Source of the DNA: Anagrus nilaparvatae
Lineage: Eukaryota > Arthropoda > Insecta > Hymenoptera > Mymaridae
DNA: 64,000 bases
Direction: 5' to 3'
Assembly (NCBI GenBank): GCA_022575985.1
Contig: JAKSXM010000007.1
Span: 55,520,501-55,584,500, forward strand
The position numbers and the translations under genes were made by a program. The notes beneath the pieces are model-generated. The model was not told the DNA's origin, did not search any database, and was given only the letters and a program-made list of their open reading frames with translations. Below are positions 22,747-35,287 of this stretch, piece after piece (the first letter of the stretch is position 1; the number at the start of each line of letters is the position of its first letter).

Positions 22747-25700
22747 TACTAGATACCGTCAAAGACAGGTAGAGCGAAGCTGATCATGTTAGAAAAAAGC
22801 AAGAAAAGAGTTTCAGTAATTTTTTAATTTAGGGATTTTAAAAGCTTTGATTAGATTGAGTTCAATAATAATGTTTAAATAAGACGTAAAAAAATGTTAA
22901 GCATAGTTAAAATTTTTAAGTATTGGCCAAAAAGTACACGAAAAATCCGCCCCTTATTTTGAAACCTTATTATTTGTTTGCTGAAAAGATTTCAACCAAA
23001 CTTTTGTTGGCGGAACTTTGTTATTACGTCCTTTTTCTATAATTCACCAACTACAAAAAAGTTACTCTGAACTCTAATACCCCTCAATTAACATAATTAC
23101 CAAAATAATATTATACACAAGTCAGAATGTGGTGTAACGGTTTCGGAATTCGTCAACCAGAGAAAGAAAAAGACTTCTGTAGGTTTTGTATGTCGTTGAA
23201 TCCGAATTTGGGGTCCTACTGGGTTAGAAAATAGGAAAATACAGCAGAAACATTCCATCTTATGAGTTTTTTCACAATATTTTGGAACTAATGATCAAAT
23301 TAATAGTGCCACATTTTAAGAGTAATTATCTAAATATTGAATTTATTCTTTTATTCTGTATCGATAAAGGAATATTAGAGCTAACTATTGGTGTTGAAAA
23401 ATATCTCCAGGGTAAGATAAAATCGGAAAAATACAATGTGAGTTTTTTTCTTTACTTTTCTTTTAATCTTGCATTTGAAAAAGTTTTATCCTATTTTAAC
23501 TTTTATTTAATTTACCTCCTATACGGGGCAAAAATGGATAAAACTATCCCTGAATTTAAGAAAAAATGAAAAAAACTTATAACTGGTTTGTGTTTTCACA
23601 CAACCAACGATCATTAATCATGTTCACTTATAACGTTTTAACGTATATTCCCTAATTTTTATAAGTCCTAAGATCTAAATTACAATAAATCCCAAAATAT
23701 AAATTATCCTAAGTCCATAAACCTAAAATATTCTAAGTTCTTGTGCTTACTCCCACTTTAAATTATTCTAAGTCCCTTAATCGGAAATATTCTAAGTCCA
23801 TTTCATACCCCTCTCCCCTAAAAACGTCGTTAATATTTCAACCCCTCCCCCCCTAAAACGTCAATACACGGTGATCCCGGGTGGGACGTGAATTTTATTT
23901 TATTAGGTGCATCGCTAGTTGTTGATGCTTGTAATCTTAGCTGCGATTGGTTAACTAATAAGCAAACAATGCATCCGCTCTGTATCGCCCTGTATTTACC
24001 CCCCCCCCCCCTAAAACATCACTTTTTTACCCACCCCTGCCTGGCATTAACATACACTAACACTATTATATCGTAGTATAAGTGAACGCAACATACGGAG
24101 GTCCCATTGATACCAACCTATGAATTTAATTTTGTCATATGACTTTAAAAATACCATGTCCAGCACCGGAAGATCATGTAATAACAAAGATTTTGCAAGA
24201 AAAAATTTTGCTTAAGTTCCCTTATGCAAAAAGTTAACAAAGATGCAATAAGAGGGCAGATTTTTCGGAGTCTTTACTTTGCTTTCGTTAACAAGAGACC
24301 GCTAACTTTAGGAAACCATATTACAAATTACTTTCATTAATAATTGAAAAAAACCTCCGATAACCTCCGATAACCTCCGTTTATTCCAACGGGCCTTCTA
24401 GGCACAAGAATATGTGCATAATACTATGCACAAGGCTTTTAAATGTAGTTTTTTGGTAATATTGCTTTTTAGTTAGTTGGTTAACAAAAACACTTCTTGT
24501 TGGTCACAATTTTTCGGTATTAAAGTCATTTTTCAAGCCTTGGATTTTTCTAAATGTTATAGCAATTTAACCAAATGGTCATTTTTTTCCCGAAATGATT
24601 AATTTTTAAATTATCTCAAAAATTGCTATTTTAGACAAAAATGGGTTTTATAGGTCTCAACAATTTTCTAAAAGCTTTTTTCTAAAAATTCTTTATTTGT
24701 CCTTTAGAATTATTTGTTTGCAAAACATTATTACCTTTCTAATTTTTTATATTAAATTCTCTTCTTTACAGTCAGTAAATTGAATGCCCATTTTTGTCCC
24801 AAAATGATCAATTTTTCAATTTGCTGCAAAAATCGTAGTTTTAACATTGAACATGTTTCTAAGGAGGGGTAACCTGTGAATCTGAAAATCAAGTGAGGTC
24901 AAATGTCAAAAATCATGTGGGGTTAGGAACTTAAAATATTTTATATTTAGGGACTTTGAATAATTTACTTTGAGAGGCTTAGAAAAATTCAAGTTTAGGG
25001 ACTTAAAATATTCCGGGTTTAGAGACTTCTAATAATTTGAGTTGAGGGACTTAGAATATTTTCAATTTAAGGACTTAAAATAATACAGGTTTACAGAATC
25101 TAAATAATTTGGGTTTAGAATCTTAACATCTAGTAAAGTTGATAATTACAAATTATAAGAATAGCGATTTTTTTAAGTTTAGATTTCTTTTTGAATACTA
25201 AATTAATTTTAAAACCAATATTTATGTAAAATTCCAAAAAATATTCCTAAAAACAAATAATCTAATGCAACTTGTTTTTCGTAATTTTTTCTAATTCTCC
25301 ATCCGCCATTTTCAAATTAAGAAAAATCATGCAAAAAAAATGTGTCCTAAAACATATACAAAAAATGAAAATTTTATTATTCTTCATTAAATATACCTTT
25401 TTTTGATGCTATTTATAATACTGATAAGCAGCGTGTCGATTTTTTTTAGTATCCAACTTTTACCCTAAATAATGAGTTTCCGGTTAATTTTATAGAAAGA
25501 TTGAAATCAAATATTTTCAATTTAAGGACTTAAAATAATACAGGTTTACAGAATCTAAATAATTTGGGTTTAGAATCTTAACATCTAGTAAAGGTGATAA
25601 TTACAAATTATAAGAATAGCGATTTTATTGTAATGTTGTTTATTATTTATGTATTATAACTAGTCCTTTTTAGAGGTTTAGTTTTCACGTCCTATAATTA

Positions 25701-26286
25701 GTCTTATAGCCCAATTAGAGCTTGTAATTATTGAATCGCAATATTTTCTTACCCTTTCTTCAAAAAAGGCAGTTAATTAGATAATTTTAGCTCTGCTTCC
25801 AGAATATTGCAAAAAAACTAAAATGGGGTAGTTTTTGCTGATTTCATGTCCTCTACTTCTCAGCCACTTGTATCCCAGATTGCGTATTTCAGAATCAAAG
25901 CATACCTACTTTTGTATTCTAATTTTTTTGGTCACGTGTACTAGAAAAAGTTAACCAATTTTTGGAAGAAAAACTGAAATTATGACACCCCGGATTAGAC
26001 TAGATTTTTATATTAGGCCAAAATATACTGAATTTATATTTTAAATATTTTGGTATTTTGGCTCTGGAAGGGCATGTCGGGCTATTGAAGACCCGCCGTT
26101 TATTCACGCTCTTAGTTTATAGTGTACATGATTTTGAGCTCGGATAAAGGTCTTCAATGGCCCGACATGTCTCTCCAGAATTAATATACCGAAAAATGTC
26201 AAATATAAACTTATTATGTTTTGGTCTTAGTTAAAAACCTAGCCTATTCCAGGGTTTCATACTTACTTTTAGTTTTTTTTTTTAAA
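22747..26286. repeat. Large composite repeat block, copy B (rearranged)
   Basis: Collinear with copy A up to about 24198. It then keeps a 393-bp stretch (24199-24591) that copy A lacks; GAAA stands at both breakpoints and once at the copy A junction, the mark of a deletion in A. Further on, a 119-bp segment (25051-25169) is repeated at 25509-25627. Between the two lies a 330-bp piece equivalent to copy A 14793-15118. Collinearity then resumes to 26286, where a decamer array begins. The 95-codon and 62-codon frames shared with copy A only reflect recent duplication. Confidence 0.7.
24354..24384 (+). repeat. Three tandem decamers
   Basis: CCTCCGATAA is repeated in tandem before CCTCCGTTTA. It lies in the portion of copy B missing from copy A. 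Confidence 0.7.
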
Positions 26287-26300
26287 TCTCCCCAATTGAG

Positions 26301-26358
26301 AGATCTCCGGAGATCTCCCGAGATCTCTAGAGATCTCTAGAGATCTCTGGAGATCTCT
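26301..26358. repeat. Tandem array of a self-complementary decamer
   Basis: Six exact 10-bp steps, each starting AGATCTC, follow each other (AGATCTCCGG, AGATCTCCCG, AGATCTCTAG twice, AGATCTCTGG, AGATCTCTAA). Each unit contains the palindrome GAGATCTC. The array sits exactly where copy B stops matching copy A. Confidence 0.85.
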
Positions 26359-26359
26359 A

Positions 26360-28345
26360 AACTTGTTTTTAATTATTTCAAATGATTGAAGCTTATTATG
26401 CTAAAAATGCTTATAAATAGCTCCAACAAGCCTACATTATTCATAATACATGTAAAAAAAATTCAAGCTGTATTTATATATAGCTAAACCATCGAAATTT
26501 GCCTTTTAATCAAATTAAAATCTGTAAAATATTATTTTTTTCTATAACTATTACGAAAATTGAAGCTAAACTTAGGTTTCTGACAAAAGATTCTCAAAAA
26601 GCGAATTACTTTAAACGACTATTTTTTTGTCCTTATTAAGTATACCACCCAGCAAATGCTAAACACGTTAGTTGAACAAATCTTTACCCTTTTGTATCGT
26701 ATAAGATTTATTAAAATACGACCTGAAATGGATAAAGTACTTTTCATTGTTCTTTCATTTGTGTAGAAAGAAAAATTTTATTTCAAAAATAATAATGTAT
26801 TTATTTCCATAATATAATTCAATGAATTTCTGTTAAGCAATTTATTGATTCTTAGTAATGATTAAACGAGAATTTGCTTAAAAAAATGATGTTGTAAAGG
26901 AGTTTTTGAACTCATTAACGCAAATCTAAAATACAGAAAAAAATGTCAACTGCTTGGAGATATTATTCAGAATTGAAGAATCCTTTTTAATTTATAATAG
27001 ACAAATAATTTATCATATACCTTCAGTTTGCTTGAAAGAACCTATACTGAATCTCGAGCCAAGTGCCCCAACTTTACATGAGAAGGGGATTCTTAGACGA
27101 ATACTTTAAATTTTGCTGTAACTTTACTTTTCCACCAAATAACTTCCTAAGTCTTATTTTTCCGATCACAAACAGAATTAATGAAATATTGTGAGTAAAA
27201 AGTTAAAGCGTTTAATATCACATATAAACAAAATTTAAGTAAATAAGTTATTATTGTTATTATTATTACTGCTAACTTTTATCATAACTGTCTTTCTAAC
27301 TTAAATTACTATAAAATAAAAAATGAACAAATTAGTGTGTTATTTGGTCGAAATTCGCGAAAACCGGCCTCTTTACAAAATCAAAAATGGTCTATCAGGG
27401 ATAGTAAAAAAATTAAAATAGAATTTTTCGCATATGCCCAGAAAAGTAAAGAATGGCCTAAATTGCACGTAAATTACCATCTGAGGCGAAGCTTTTTTTA
27501 TGCCCCAGGGAAAAAATTTTTATAAGCTTCAAATTTTAAAAAAATGTTTACTTGCAATATTTCTTAAAATCGTTTGTGAGATTTGGTGAATAAAGGTTAG
27601 AATCCTAATTGAAATATTTTATAAAATATCAAAAATCACTATCTTTAAAGAATTATAACTTGAAACTTGAAAATAGATAAGATATGTAGTAATTTTATAT
27701 GAAATCCATTTTAATCGAAAATCGTCCAGTTACCACAATGAGAAGGTATAGGTTATTTTTTGCGGTTATTAAACATTTTTATAAATTACTTACGTTTTGC
27801 GCGTCGTTGAACGCAAGTATGATATCAGTTTTTACCTAAGATGACCAAGTTGCCCATAATAAGCAACAATAGGTTATTTTTTGCGTTTTCTTAGATGTTT
27901 ATTTTTCTGAGTAATTCAATCATTAAAAGTAAAATCTGATATCATACTATAAGCAGTATCCTCGTAGGAAGTTCTGTGACAATAATTAAAAGGATCGCTA
28001 AAAAGTCATAGTCCAAACTGGAAGTCTCTATCTTAATACATGTAAGAATCATGGCGTCGCTTCCTATTTAGACCAAAAATGAAGTTATTGTAAGAACACT
28101 CACTATGAGGATATACTAATCACAACTAACCAATCAAAATATTAAAGAACATGCAAAGCATATCGGGAAAATACCTATTGTGGGCAACTAAAGCATTTTC
28201 AGTTAACACTGACTTTATATTCACATTCGATCCAAAATATTCTAAAATTTAAAAAATTTCATAAATCATATACTACAAAAGATTCTGTGTTCTTTGAAAT
28301 TTCTTCATAAGCAATTTATGATTTTATTGACATAAATTAGTACTA
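26360..28345. other. Intergenic DNA with a small shared hairpin motif
   Basis: The part 27424-27530 contains AAAGTAAAGAATGGCCTAAA and CGTAAATTACCATCTGAGGC, shared in reverse with 36409-36500. A short inverted repeat, AAGTATGATATCAG with CTGATATCATACT, lies at 27810 and 27940. Nothing else is evident up to the LINE. Confidence 0.45.
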
Positions 28346-28346
28346 A

Positions 28347-29990
28347 CATAATAGTAATTACCTAACTAATGAAAACAACCTGAATGTATACCATAAGTTT
28401 GAAATTGCTAATGAATTTAATAGATTTTATGAAAATGTAGGCAATAACTTAGCAAACAAAATCAAAAAAGAAACTATAAATTATAATATTATTAGAAAAT
28501 GTGACAACACTTTTTATTTATCCCCTACATCATCTGATGAAATTTTTAGGGTCATAAAAAATATGGCTGATAAAACAGGTGGTGTGGATAACATAAATAA
28601 GAAAGTGTTAATAACTTTATCTTCTCACATTGTAAAACCTCTTGAGCATATTTTTAACTTGTGTTTTATTTATGATAAATGGCCTATTGGATTAAAAACA
28701 GCTGACATCATCCCCATATACAAAAGTGGTGACAAACAGTATACTACAAATTATAGGCCTATCTCATTAATCTCTAACCTAGCTAAAGTATTAGAGAAAT
28801 TATTACATCACAGAATTCTTAGCTTCATAAACAAAAATAATACCTTATTTGATAACCAATTTGGTTTCCGGAAAAATATTGGCACCAAGGAAGCTCTGGC
28901 TCATATCACTAATATATTATATAGTAATATAGACCAGAATCTACCCACGGTCGTAACCTACTTAGACCTAGCTAAAGCTTTCGACACAGTTCAATATAAC
29001 ATTCTCTACAAAAAGCTCTCGATTTATGGTTTTAGAGGTAAAATCCTTAACTTAATCAAGAGTTATTTGTCTGGACGTAAACAAAGTGTTATTGTTAACA
29101 ATGTGAAGAGTCTTTACACTACTGTAAGCATGGGTTTACCACAAGGGACCATTTTGGGCCCTCTACTCTTCATTTTATATATAAATGATATTTTCAATCT
29201 CTTGCCTAAAGATGTAATAATTTCTTACGCTGATGATACGGCAATTATTAGTAGTGAAAGGACATGGCCCTTAGCTCGTAACAAAATAATTGAATATCTT
29301 TCGGTTGTATATCAATGGTTAAATGCTAACCAACTCTCTCTAAACCTTGGAAAAACAGTATATATAACTTATGGTGCTTATAAAAACAGCATTCCTGAGC
29401 AATTTCAGATAAGCATTGGTAGTCAGAATATAGAGAGGGTTGATCATTGTAAATATTTGGGTGTTCACTTTGATTGTCATTTAAGATGGGATGTCCATAT
29501 AACATTAACAGTGAAACGCACCAGATATTTACTCTTTGTGCTAAGGAAAATGTCCTCTCATGTTCCTATTAACATATTACGGATGATCTACTTTGCCCTA
29601 TTTCAAAATGTTGCCTACTACGGCATAATAGCGTGGGGGGGTGCATACAATAATGTACTGAAGCCCTTAAAAAATCTACATAACCGCATATTAAAAACAA
29701 TTGGTTCCCCAAAAGACATTTTAACTCTTGAACATGCTTTTATTCTCGAATCAATAGTTTTAAATTACGATGAACTTAAGCAACTTTACATAACTTCTAA
29801 TAAAAATACAAGATACAAAAGTCTAAGACCGCCTGATATTCATAAGTCTATTAATTTCAAAAATAGTAGAGTTATTGCCGTAAAGAATTATAATTCTTTG
29901 CCCAACAATTTAAAAGCCCTAGATGGAAAAATAAAATCCATCAAGAATAAAATCAAACTCCATCTACTTGGAAATTCAAATAATATTTAG
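28347..29990 (+). CDS. LINE ORF2 fragment: reverse transcriptase and C-terminal region
   Basis: This reverse transcriptase copies element RNA at the nicked target site. The frame is open from 28347, upstream of the first ATG at 28563. The N-terminal part carries the usual LINE lead-in (FEIANEFNRFYENVGNNLA). Counting from the ATG, the RT motifs are RPISL at 65-69, DLAKAFD at 135-141, MGLPQGTILGPLLF at about 189-202 and the catalytic YADD at 222-225. A thumb-like region follows with LGVHFD, and the C-terminal part ends in SRVIAVKNYNSLPNNLK, as in CR1/L2/Jockey elements. There is no endonuclease domain and no RNase H or zinc knuckle. The catalytic aspartates are present, but without the 5' half the copy cannot move by itself. 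Confidence 0.85.
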   Translation, partial: HNSNYLTNENNLNVYHKFEIANEFNRFYENVGNNLANKIKKETINYNIIRKCDNTFYLSPTSSDEIFRVIKNMADKTGGVDNINKKVLITLSSHIVKPLEHIFNLCFIYDKWPIGLKTADIIPIYKSGDKQYTTNYRPISLISNLAKVLEKLLHHRILSFINKNNTLFDNQFGFRKNIGTKEALAHITNILYSNIDQNLPTVVTYLDLAKAFDTVQYNILYKKLSIYGFRGKILNLIKSYLSGRKQSVIVNNVKSLYTTVSMGLPQGTILGPLLFILYINDIFNLLPKDVIISYADDTAIISSERTWPLARNKIIEYLSVVYQWLNANQLSLNLGKTVYITYGAYKNSIPEQFQISIGSQNIERVDHCKYLGVHFDCHLRWDVHITLTVKRTRYLLFVLRKMSSHVPINILRMIYFALFQNVAYYGIIAWGGAYNNVLKPLKNLHNRILKTIGSPKDILTLEHAFILESIVLNYDELKQLYITSNKNTRYKSLRPPDIHKSINFKNSRVIAVKNYNSLPNNLKALDGKIKSIKNKIKLHLLGNSNNI

Positions 29991-30275
29991 ATGTTATAGT
30001 TTTAAATCATACTAAATGTTATTTCTTTACCCTGTAAAGGGAAAATACATGTATATACAATATTTTTATGTAAATTTTAGCCCTAAATTTAGTTCTTAAG
30101 TTTAATTATAACATTATTTTCTATTTTACTTTTTATAATTATATCACTATTAATATAACCAGTCTGCGCACAGGTGATTAAATCACTTCAGCAGATTACT
30201 TTACATTTGTAATTTTTTTTTTTTTGTAAATGTTTTGTAAATAATTCTGGTTCTGAATAAATAAATAAATAAAAA
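28347..30275 (+). mobile_element. 5'-truncated non-LTR retrotransposon (CR1/L2/Jockey type)
   Basis: The element holds an uninterrupted reverse-transcriptase frame, a ~285-bp 3' UTR and a short (AATA)n tail at about 30256-30273. A microsatellite tail of this kind, rather than a long poly(A), is typical of CR1- and L2-like LINEs. There is no apurinic endonuclease domain upstream, and the frame begins abruptly after a TAA at 28344, so the 5' part was lost on insertion. Target-site duplications could not be identified. The open 548-codon frame suggests a fairly recent insertion. Confidence 0.8.
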
Positions 30276-32905
30276 TTAAAGAGTTTGTTAATCAGCTTAG
30301 TTCTAAATCACTTTTTATTTAACTTTTTTATGCTCGTGATGTCAAAAATTTATCTCCCTTTCTGTTTTTACTAATTGTAAGTTAATATAATGTTTAGGAA
30401 ATAAATAAACCCTATAAATAAAAAATTAACACATTCAGAGAACGTTTAGATTAGAAAATCAAGATATGAAGAGAATGAAAAAAGTTTGATTTTTGGAAAA
30501 TAAATAAATAATTCCATAAAAAATATTTTCAGTTTATCTTTTCACTCTTACTCCGAGAAATTTTGGACCAAAATGAATAGTTATAGAAAAAAATGATTCA
30601 AGACTAGGTGTCAGTAAAATATTGATTCTGACAGCCTACACTAAAATTTCATTTGAAAGTATTGCCTGCTTCATAGCATTAGGTCCGTTCTAAAAGAGAA
30701 AACGATGAAAATTTTATTGGGCGATATCCAAACAGAGACCATTTGCCTCAAAATGGGTTATTTCAGGTTTAGAACTCCCCAAAAAATCCACTCAAATGAA
30801 CATCTAGAAAAAGATACCATTAAATCCATGAAAATATTTATTTATTATTTGAAAAATGAGTACATTATTAAAAACCAGTATATTTCTATTTAAAATAAAA
30901 AATATTCTATTTTTATTTATGTGTAGATTTATTTTCTACATTTTTTTTTTTAGATTCAAATTATTTTCTTTTCTTTCTACCAATAGTTGTCTAATACTAT
31001 ATAATAAAAATGTTAAAGACATACATACATACATACATAAAAAAGTTTTTGCCAGCCAATGTCCCGACAATGCGTCGCCAAACAGGAAAAAGTTATACTA
31101 GGCAAAATGAATATATTTTTGTGCGTTTTTTTTTCTGTGTTTAGGTAAACTAGAACGGAAATGTTCCATACAGATTTGCGTGTTCTTAACTTTTATTATA
31201 CTGATATTTATAAAACATAAATTATTTTTTAAAAAAATGTATAAAATTGTCATATACTTCATTTTAAAAAGGGATGTATGTTGTATTTTTTTATTATAGT
31301 CTAAAAATTTAAATATAAAATATGTATGCATTATGTATATTTTAGTGATTACATTTAATTGTAATTTTTTTTCAGAATTTTGAAATATATAATTTGCAAT
31401 ATTGACGTATATGATTTTTAAAAAATGTAAAATGATGAAAAATGTTGATTATTATGAATTGTTTAATAAAAATAAGCTCACTGCGATTATAAAATACAAA
31501 TTTAAAAAAATTCAAAATTGACGCAAAACAGCCGTATTTAACGTGTATTTTAGGAAGTAAATGTTTTTCATGATAAAGCAGAAAATATATTTATAAATAT
31601 TTTTTTATTGTCATTCACATCAGGTTGATTAAAATTCTATTTCATTCATTAATGTGAAGGTGAGAGTTTTGGAAATGAACAAGTAAAAATAACTACCCTT
31701 ATAGATATATGGTTGTAAAGTTTAGTAAAAATTCGTTCTACTCTTATAAACCATCATTAGTTTTGACTTACAACTCTTATAAAATACCCTAAAAATTGGG
31801 ATGAAAAAGGTAAATCGGGCCTATAATGTTTGGAAAAATTTTTATCAGAAAGGCCTTGAAAGAGACAAATATTTTAGCCACGTATCTACAAGAAAAGTTA
31901 TTTTTTTGCTTGCTTCGGCGTTAAAATAAAACCAGAATTTCCTTAAAATACGATTTGTTGCTAATAAGTAATCAATATTAAATAAATCAAAAAATTTATA
32001 AAAGCTTTAATTATTCACTTTTGACTTTAGATTCTTTCCAAGATAAATTATCCTGAAAATAACAAATACAAAAAATCAGGTACTATGATATTAGATGAAA
32101 TTACGAATTCCAAAATTTCTAAAATTTCCACCTGGGATTTTTACAATATATAATTTTTTGCAAAGCGCTGTAAACTCATAGTTAGCGTTAAATCTTTAGT
32201 TATATTATAAATATGTATATACTACTGAATATATTTTAAATACACGTTTCAGGTAACTTTGAAGTCAAGCGCTCCGTCTGGAATCAGCCTAACATTTATA
32301 TATTATTGAAGTTTTATAATTTAAGGTTCAATTCATTTGTTAGATTAAAAAATTATAAAACAATATCTTATATGGTAATAGAGTGATAGTTTCTAAAAAC
32401 AGTATTTAACTTAACGAAAGTTAGTAATATTTACATAATATACAAAATATTAACGTTTACTTCATTTTAATGTATGTATAATAAAGCGAAAATTTATACA
32501 TGAATATACCAGAATTATATAAAATAGAACGAATTTGAAGAATTACTATTCACGTTGGCATTGTAATTACATAATACACTTTTAAATTCATTTATTTAAC
32601 CAGAAATATAAAGCAGGTTTAAAATTTAAGTAAACTACATATTGTTTTAGTTTCATTTTAGTTAAAAATTACCAACATACTTAAATTTTATTTTTAAGCT
32701 CGGATAAATAAACGTGGTGTCTCGTTATAATTTAATAATTATTGATATAATTTTTAAAAATTTCGTATTATTTTTTATTTTTTCAAGTCTTCAGAGTTTT
32801 TTTCACTTAAAAAATAAAATTTTATAAAATTGATGCTCATAAAATTATTACTTGACTACTTCACGAAGTTTTAAAAGGAATTTAAAAGCCAGCTTTAGCA
32901 TAGGA
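30276..32905. other. AT-rich intergenic DNA, no gene seen
   Basis: A short ACAT tetranucleotide run lies at about 31019-31040. The several 60-80 codon frames overlap one another on both strands and have the composition of random AT-rich DNA. Confidence 0.4.
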
Positions 32906-35287
32906 AAAAATAATAATAAAATAAGAGTTTATTTGAAATTCAATATTTCTAAAATTTATTTCGAAAATTTTCTTTAAAAAGTAGATTTTTCAAACTTTTA
33001 ATTGAGTAATTCTTAGTGAAACTTTACTAATGGAAAGGTAAAAGTCGGGGATTTGAAAAAAACTAATTGGGTTGGATTTGGTATACGTTCAAATGATACC
33101 ATACCAAATTTTAAGGTTTTAGGTTCAAAGGGTACAAAATGGCGGCTATTTTTCGGTCTTACATGGTTTAAAAAGAAAATAATTTTAAAAAATGACAATT
33201 TTCGATTTCATTTTTTCTACGCTCTGAATAAAGCTGAAAAATGGTTTTCTTGACTATGTCTTATGTAAAATTTACCGCTGAATCCGAATCTGCCACCAGT
33301 TTTTCAAAAAAACCTCAAAGAAAACCGGAAAATTGGAAAAACTAAGAAAACTCATTTTTTTTCAAACGCAGATTTTTCATATAGTCGTAACTTTTTTTTT
33401 CCTAACCGGTCTTAAAATTTTTGTTTTTGTATGTATAGCTCAGGATGTAGAGACACTCGGCCCTAGTAAACCTGTGGGTTGGTTTAATTCAAAAAAAATT
33501 TTTGTTTATTATTTTTTTTTTTTAAAGAAAAGTAATAAATTAAAATTTGTTCCACCCCCCACTTTTTCCGCTTAAGCATAAAAACGTGTTATATCGGACC
33601 AATTTTTTAATTTTTTCAAAATATTTTGGTAACCGTTAATAATAGCAAAAATTATGAAGAATACATAAATGTTAACAATTAAATTCTTGATAAAAAAGGT
33701 AATTACAAAATTTTTCATTGAATTAATATTTTTTTGTGAAAATGGTCTTTCAAAAAGTAGCGTAAAAGTGTGCGCCCAGATTATTGTTGATTTTACATTA
33801 TTTACTTTAACTTTCAGATGAAAATTGTTAGTATAAAATATTTTTAATACATTAAATAACAAGTAGTAACATTTTTGTTAATTTTGATTAAAATGTTCAG
33901 TATAATTAAAGAATATTTATTATAAAAATAAAATAAAACGTTTGAGATTTTATATTTTATATTATTTTACTGCTGCTATGAAATCAGAGTGTTTAGTAAT
34001 ACACGGTGATCCAAAAATTAAAAAAATATCTGACGGTCACGCTAATATTATTCTTATTATGACACTTGTAATTAACATCAGTGACTTACTTGTCTTATGA
34101 GTCAATATGTATAATACAAAAATTTAATCGGTTATTCGCTTTCTTCTTTAACTTTTGAGTGATGCGCAAGCGCACTTTGTTATTCAAAAGAATAACAGAA
34201 GCGTATTGTAAGAAAATAATTTAAAGAAAAAACTGGCTTTATTAAAGGACTTTTTATTTCTGACGAGGATCCAAAGATACATTTTGACTCATATGATCCT
34301 TCAGTAAATTAAATTTCCTAAAAATTAAAAAAAAAAAAAATTTATTATTCAATTCCGTTAATCATATAACGCCAAAAACTCTCAAAAAATTTTACTGAAA
34401 ATTATTTTTTTTTAAATTCGCTAATAACTGAAAAGAAAAACGGAAAATGAAAATTTTTTTTTAATGAAATTAAAATTTAGAGTATTTTCTGCCAAAAAAT
34501 TACAAGTTTCAAATTTGGTTTTAATTACAAAAGAAAATAAACGAATATAAAAGGGAAAAAACGCATAGTTTTTTTTTTTTTTTTGAAGGTCAATTTTTGA
34601 GCGGTTCTTTAACTTGGAACCAATTTTGACGCACAATTTTTATTTCAGTAAAGTTTTAAAAACATATATAGAAACTTATGCTGAAAATACTCTTCAAAAA
34701 AATTTTCAATCCGCTAAAATTTTTCTTCCATTTATGGCTACTTAAAGTGGTAGAAAACGTGTTTTAACTTCCGTAGACCATAATGGTTAAAATTTATGCA
34801 TATTTTTTTTTTTTTTTTACATTTTTTTAAAAACAAAGTCTTTACAATTTTATTACTACAATGTATTTTCACCTGCAATCTACCAAATTTCTAAAATTAA
34901 TTTTTTTCGAAGCGCAACAAGCTGTTTTGTAGCGGAACTATTTCATAAGCGCGCGCGCTTAAGGAATTTTAAGGTCATATTATAAACTGCTTTTTACAGA
35001 AAATGGTTAGTTTTACATAAAAAATGATAAGAACCTTTTTTACAGCAAATTTTATTTTGAACATTAAAGTATTTTTCATAATTTTTGTTTCATCGAATTA
35101 TTATTGAGATACTTTAAAAAAACGTAAAAAGTTGCCCGAAATAGCACGTTTTTGCACTCCAGCGGCAAAAGTTTGGGGTGGAACAAATTTTGATTCAAAA
35201 AACAAACTTTTAAGAAAACTAATTTAAAAAAAAATTTTTTTGAATTAATTTGACCGGACAGTTTTAAATCCACATCCTGAACTAGTA

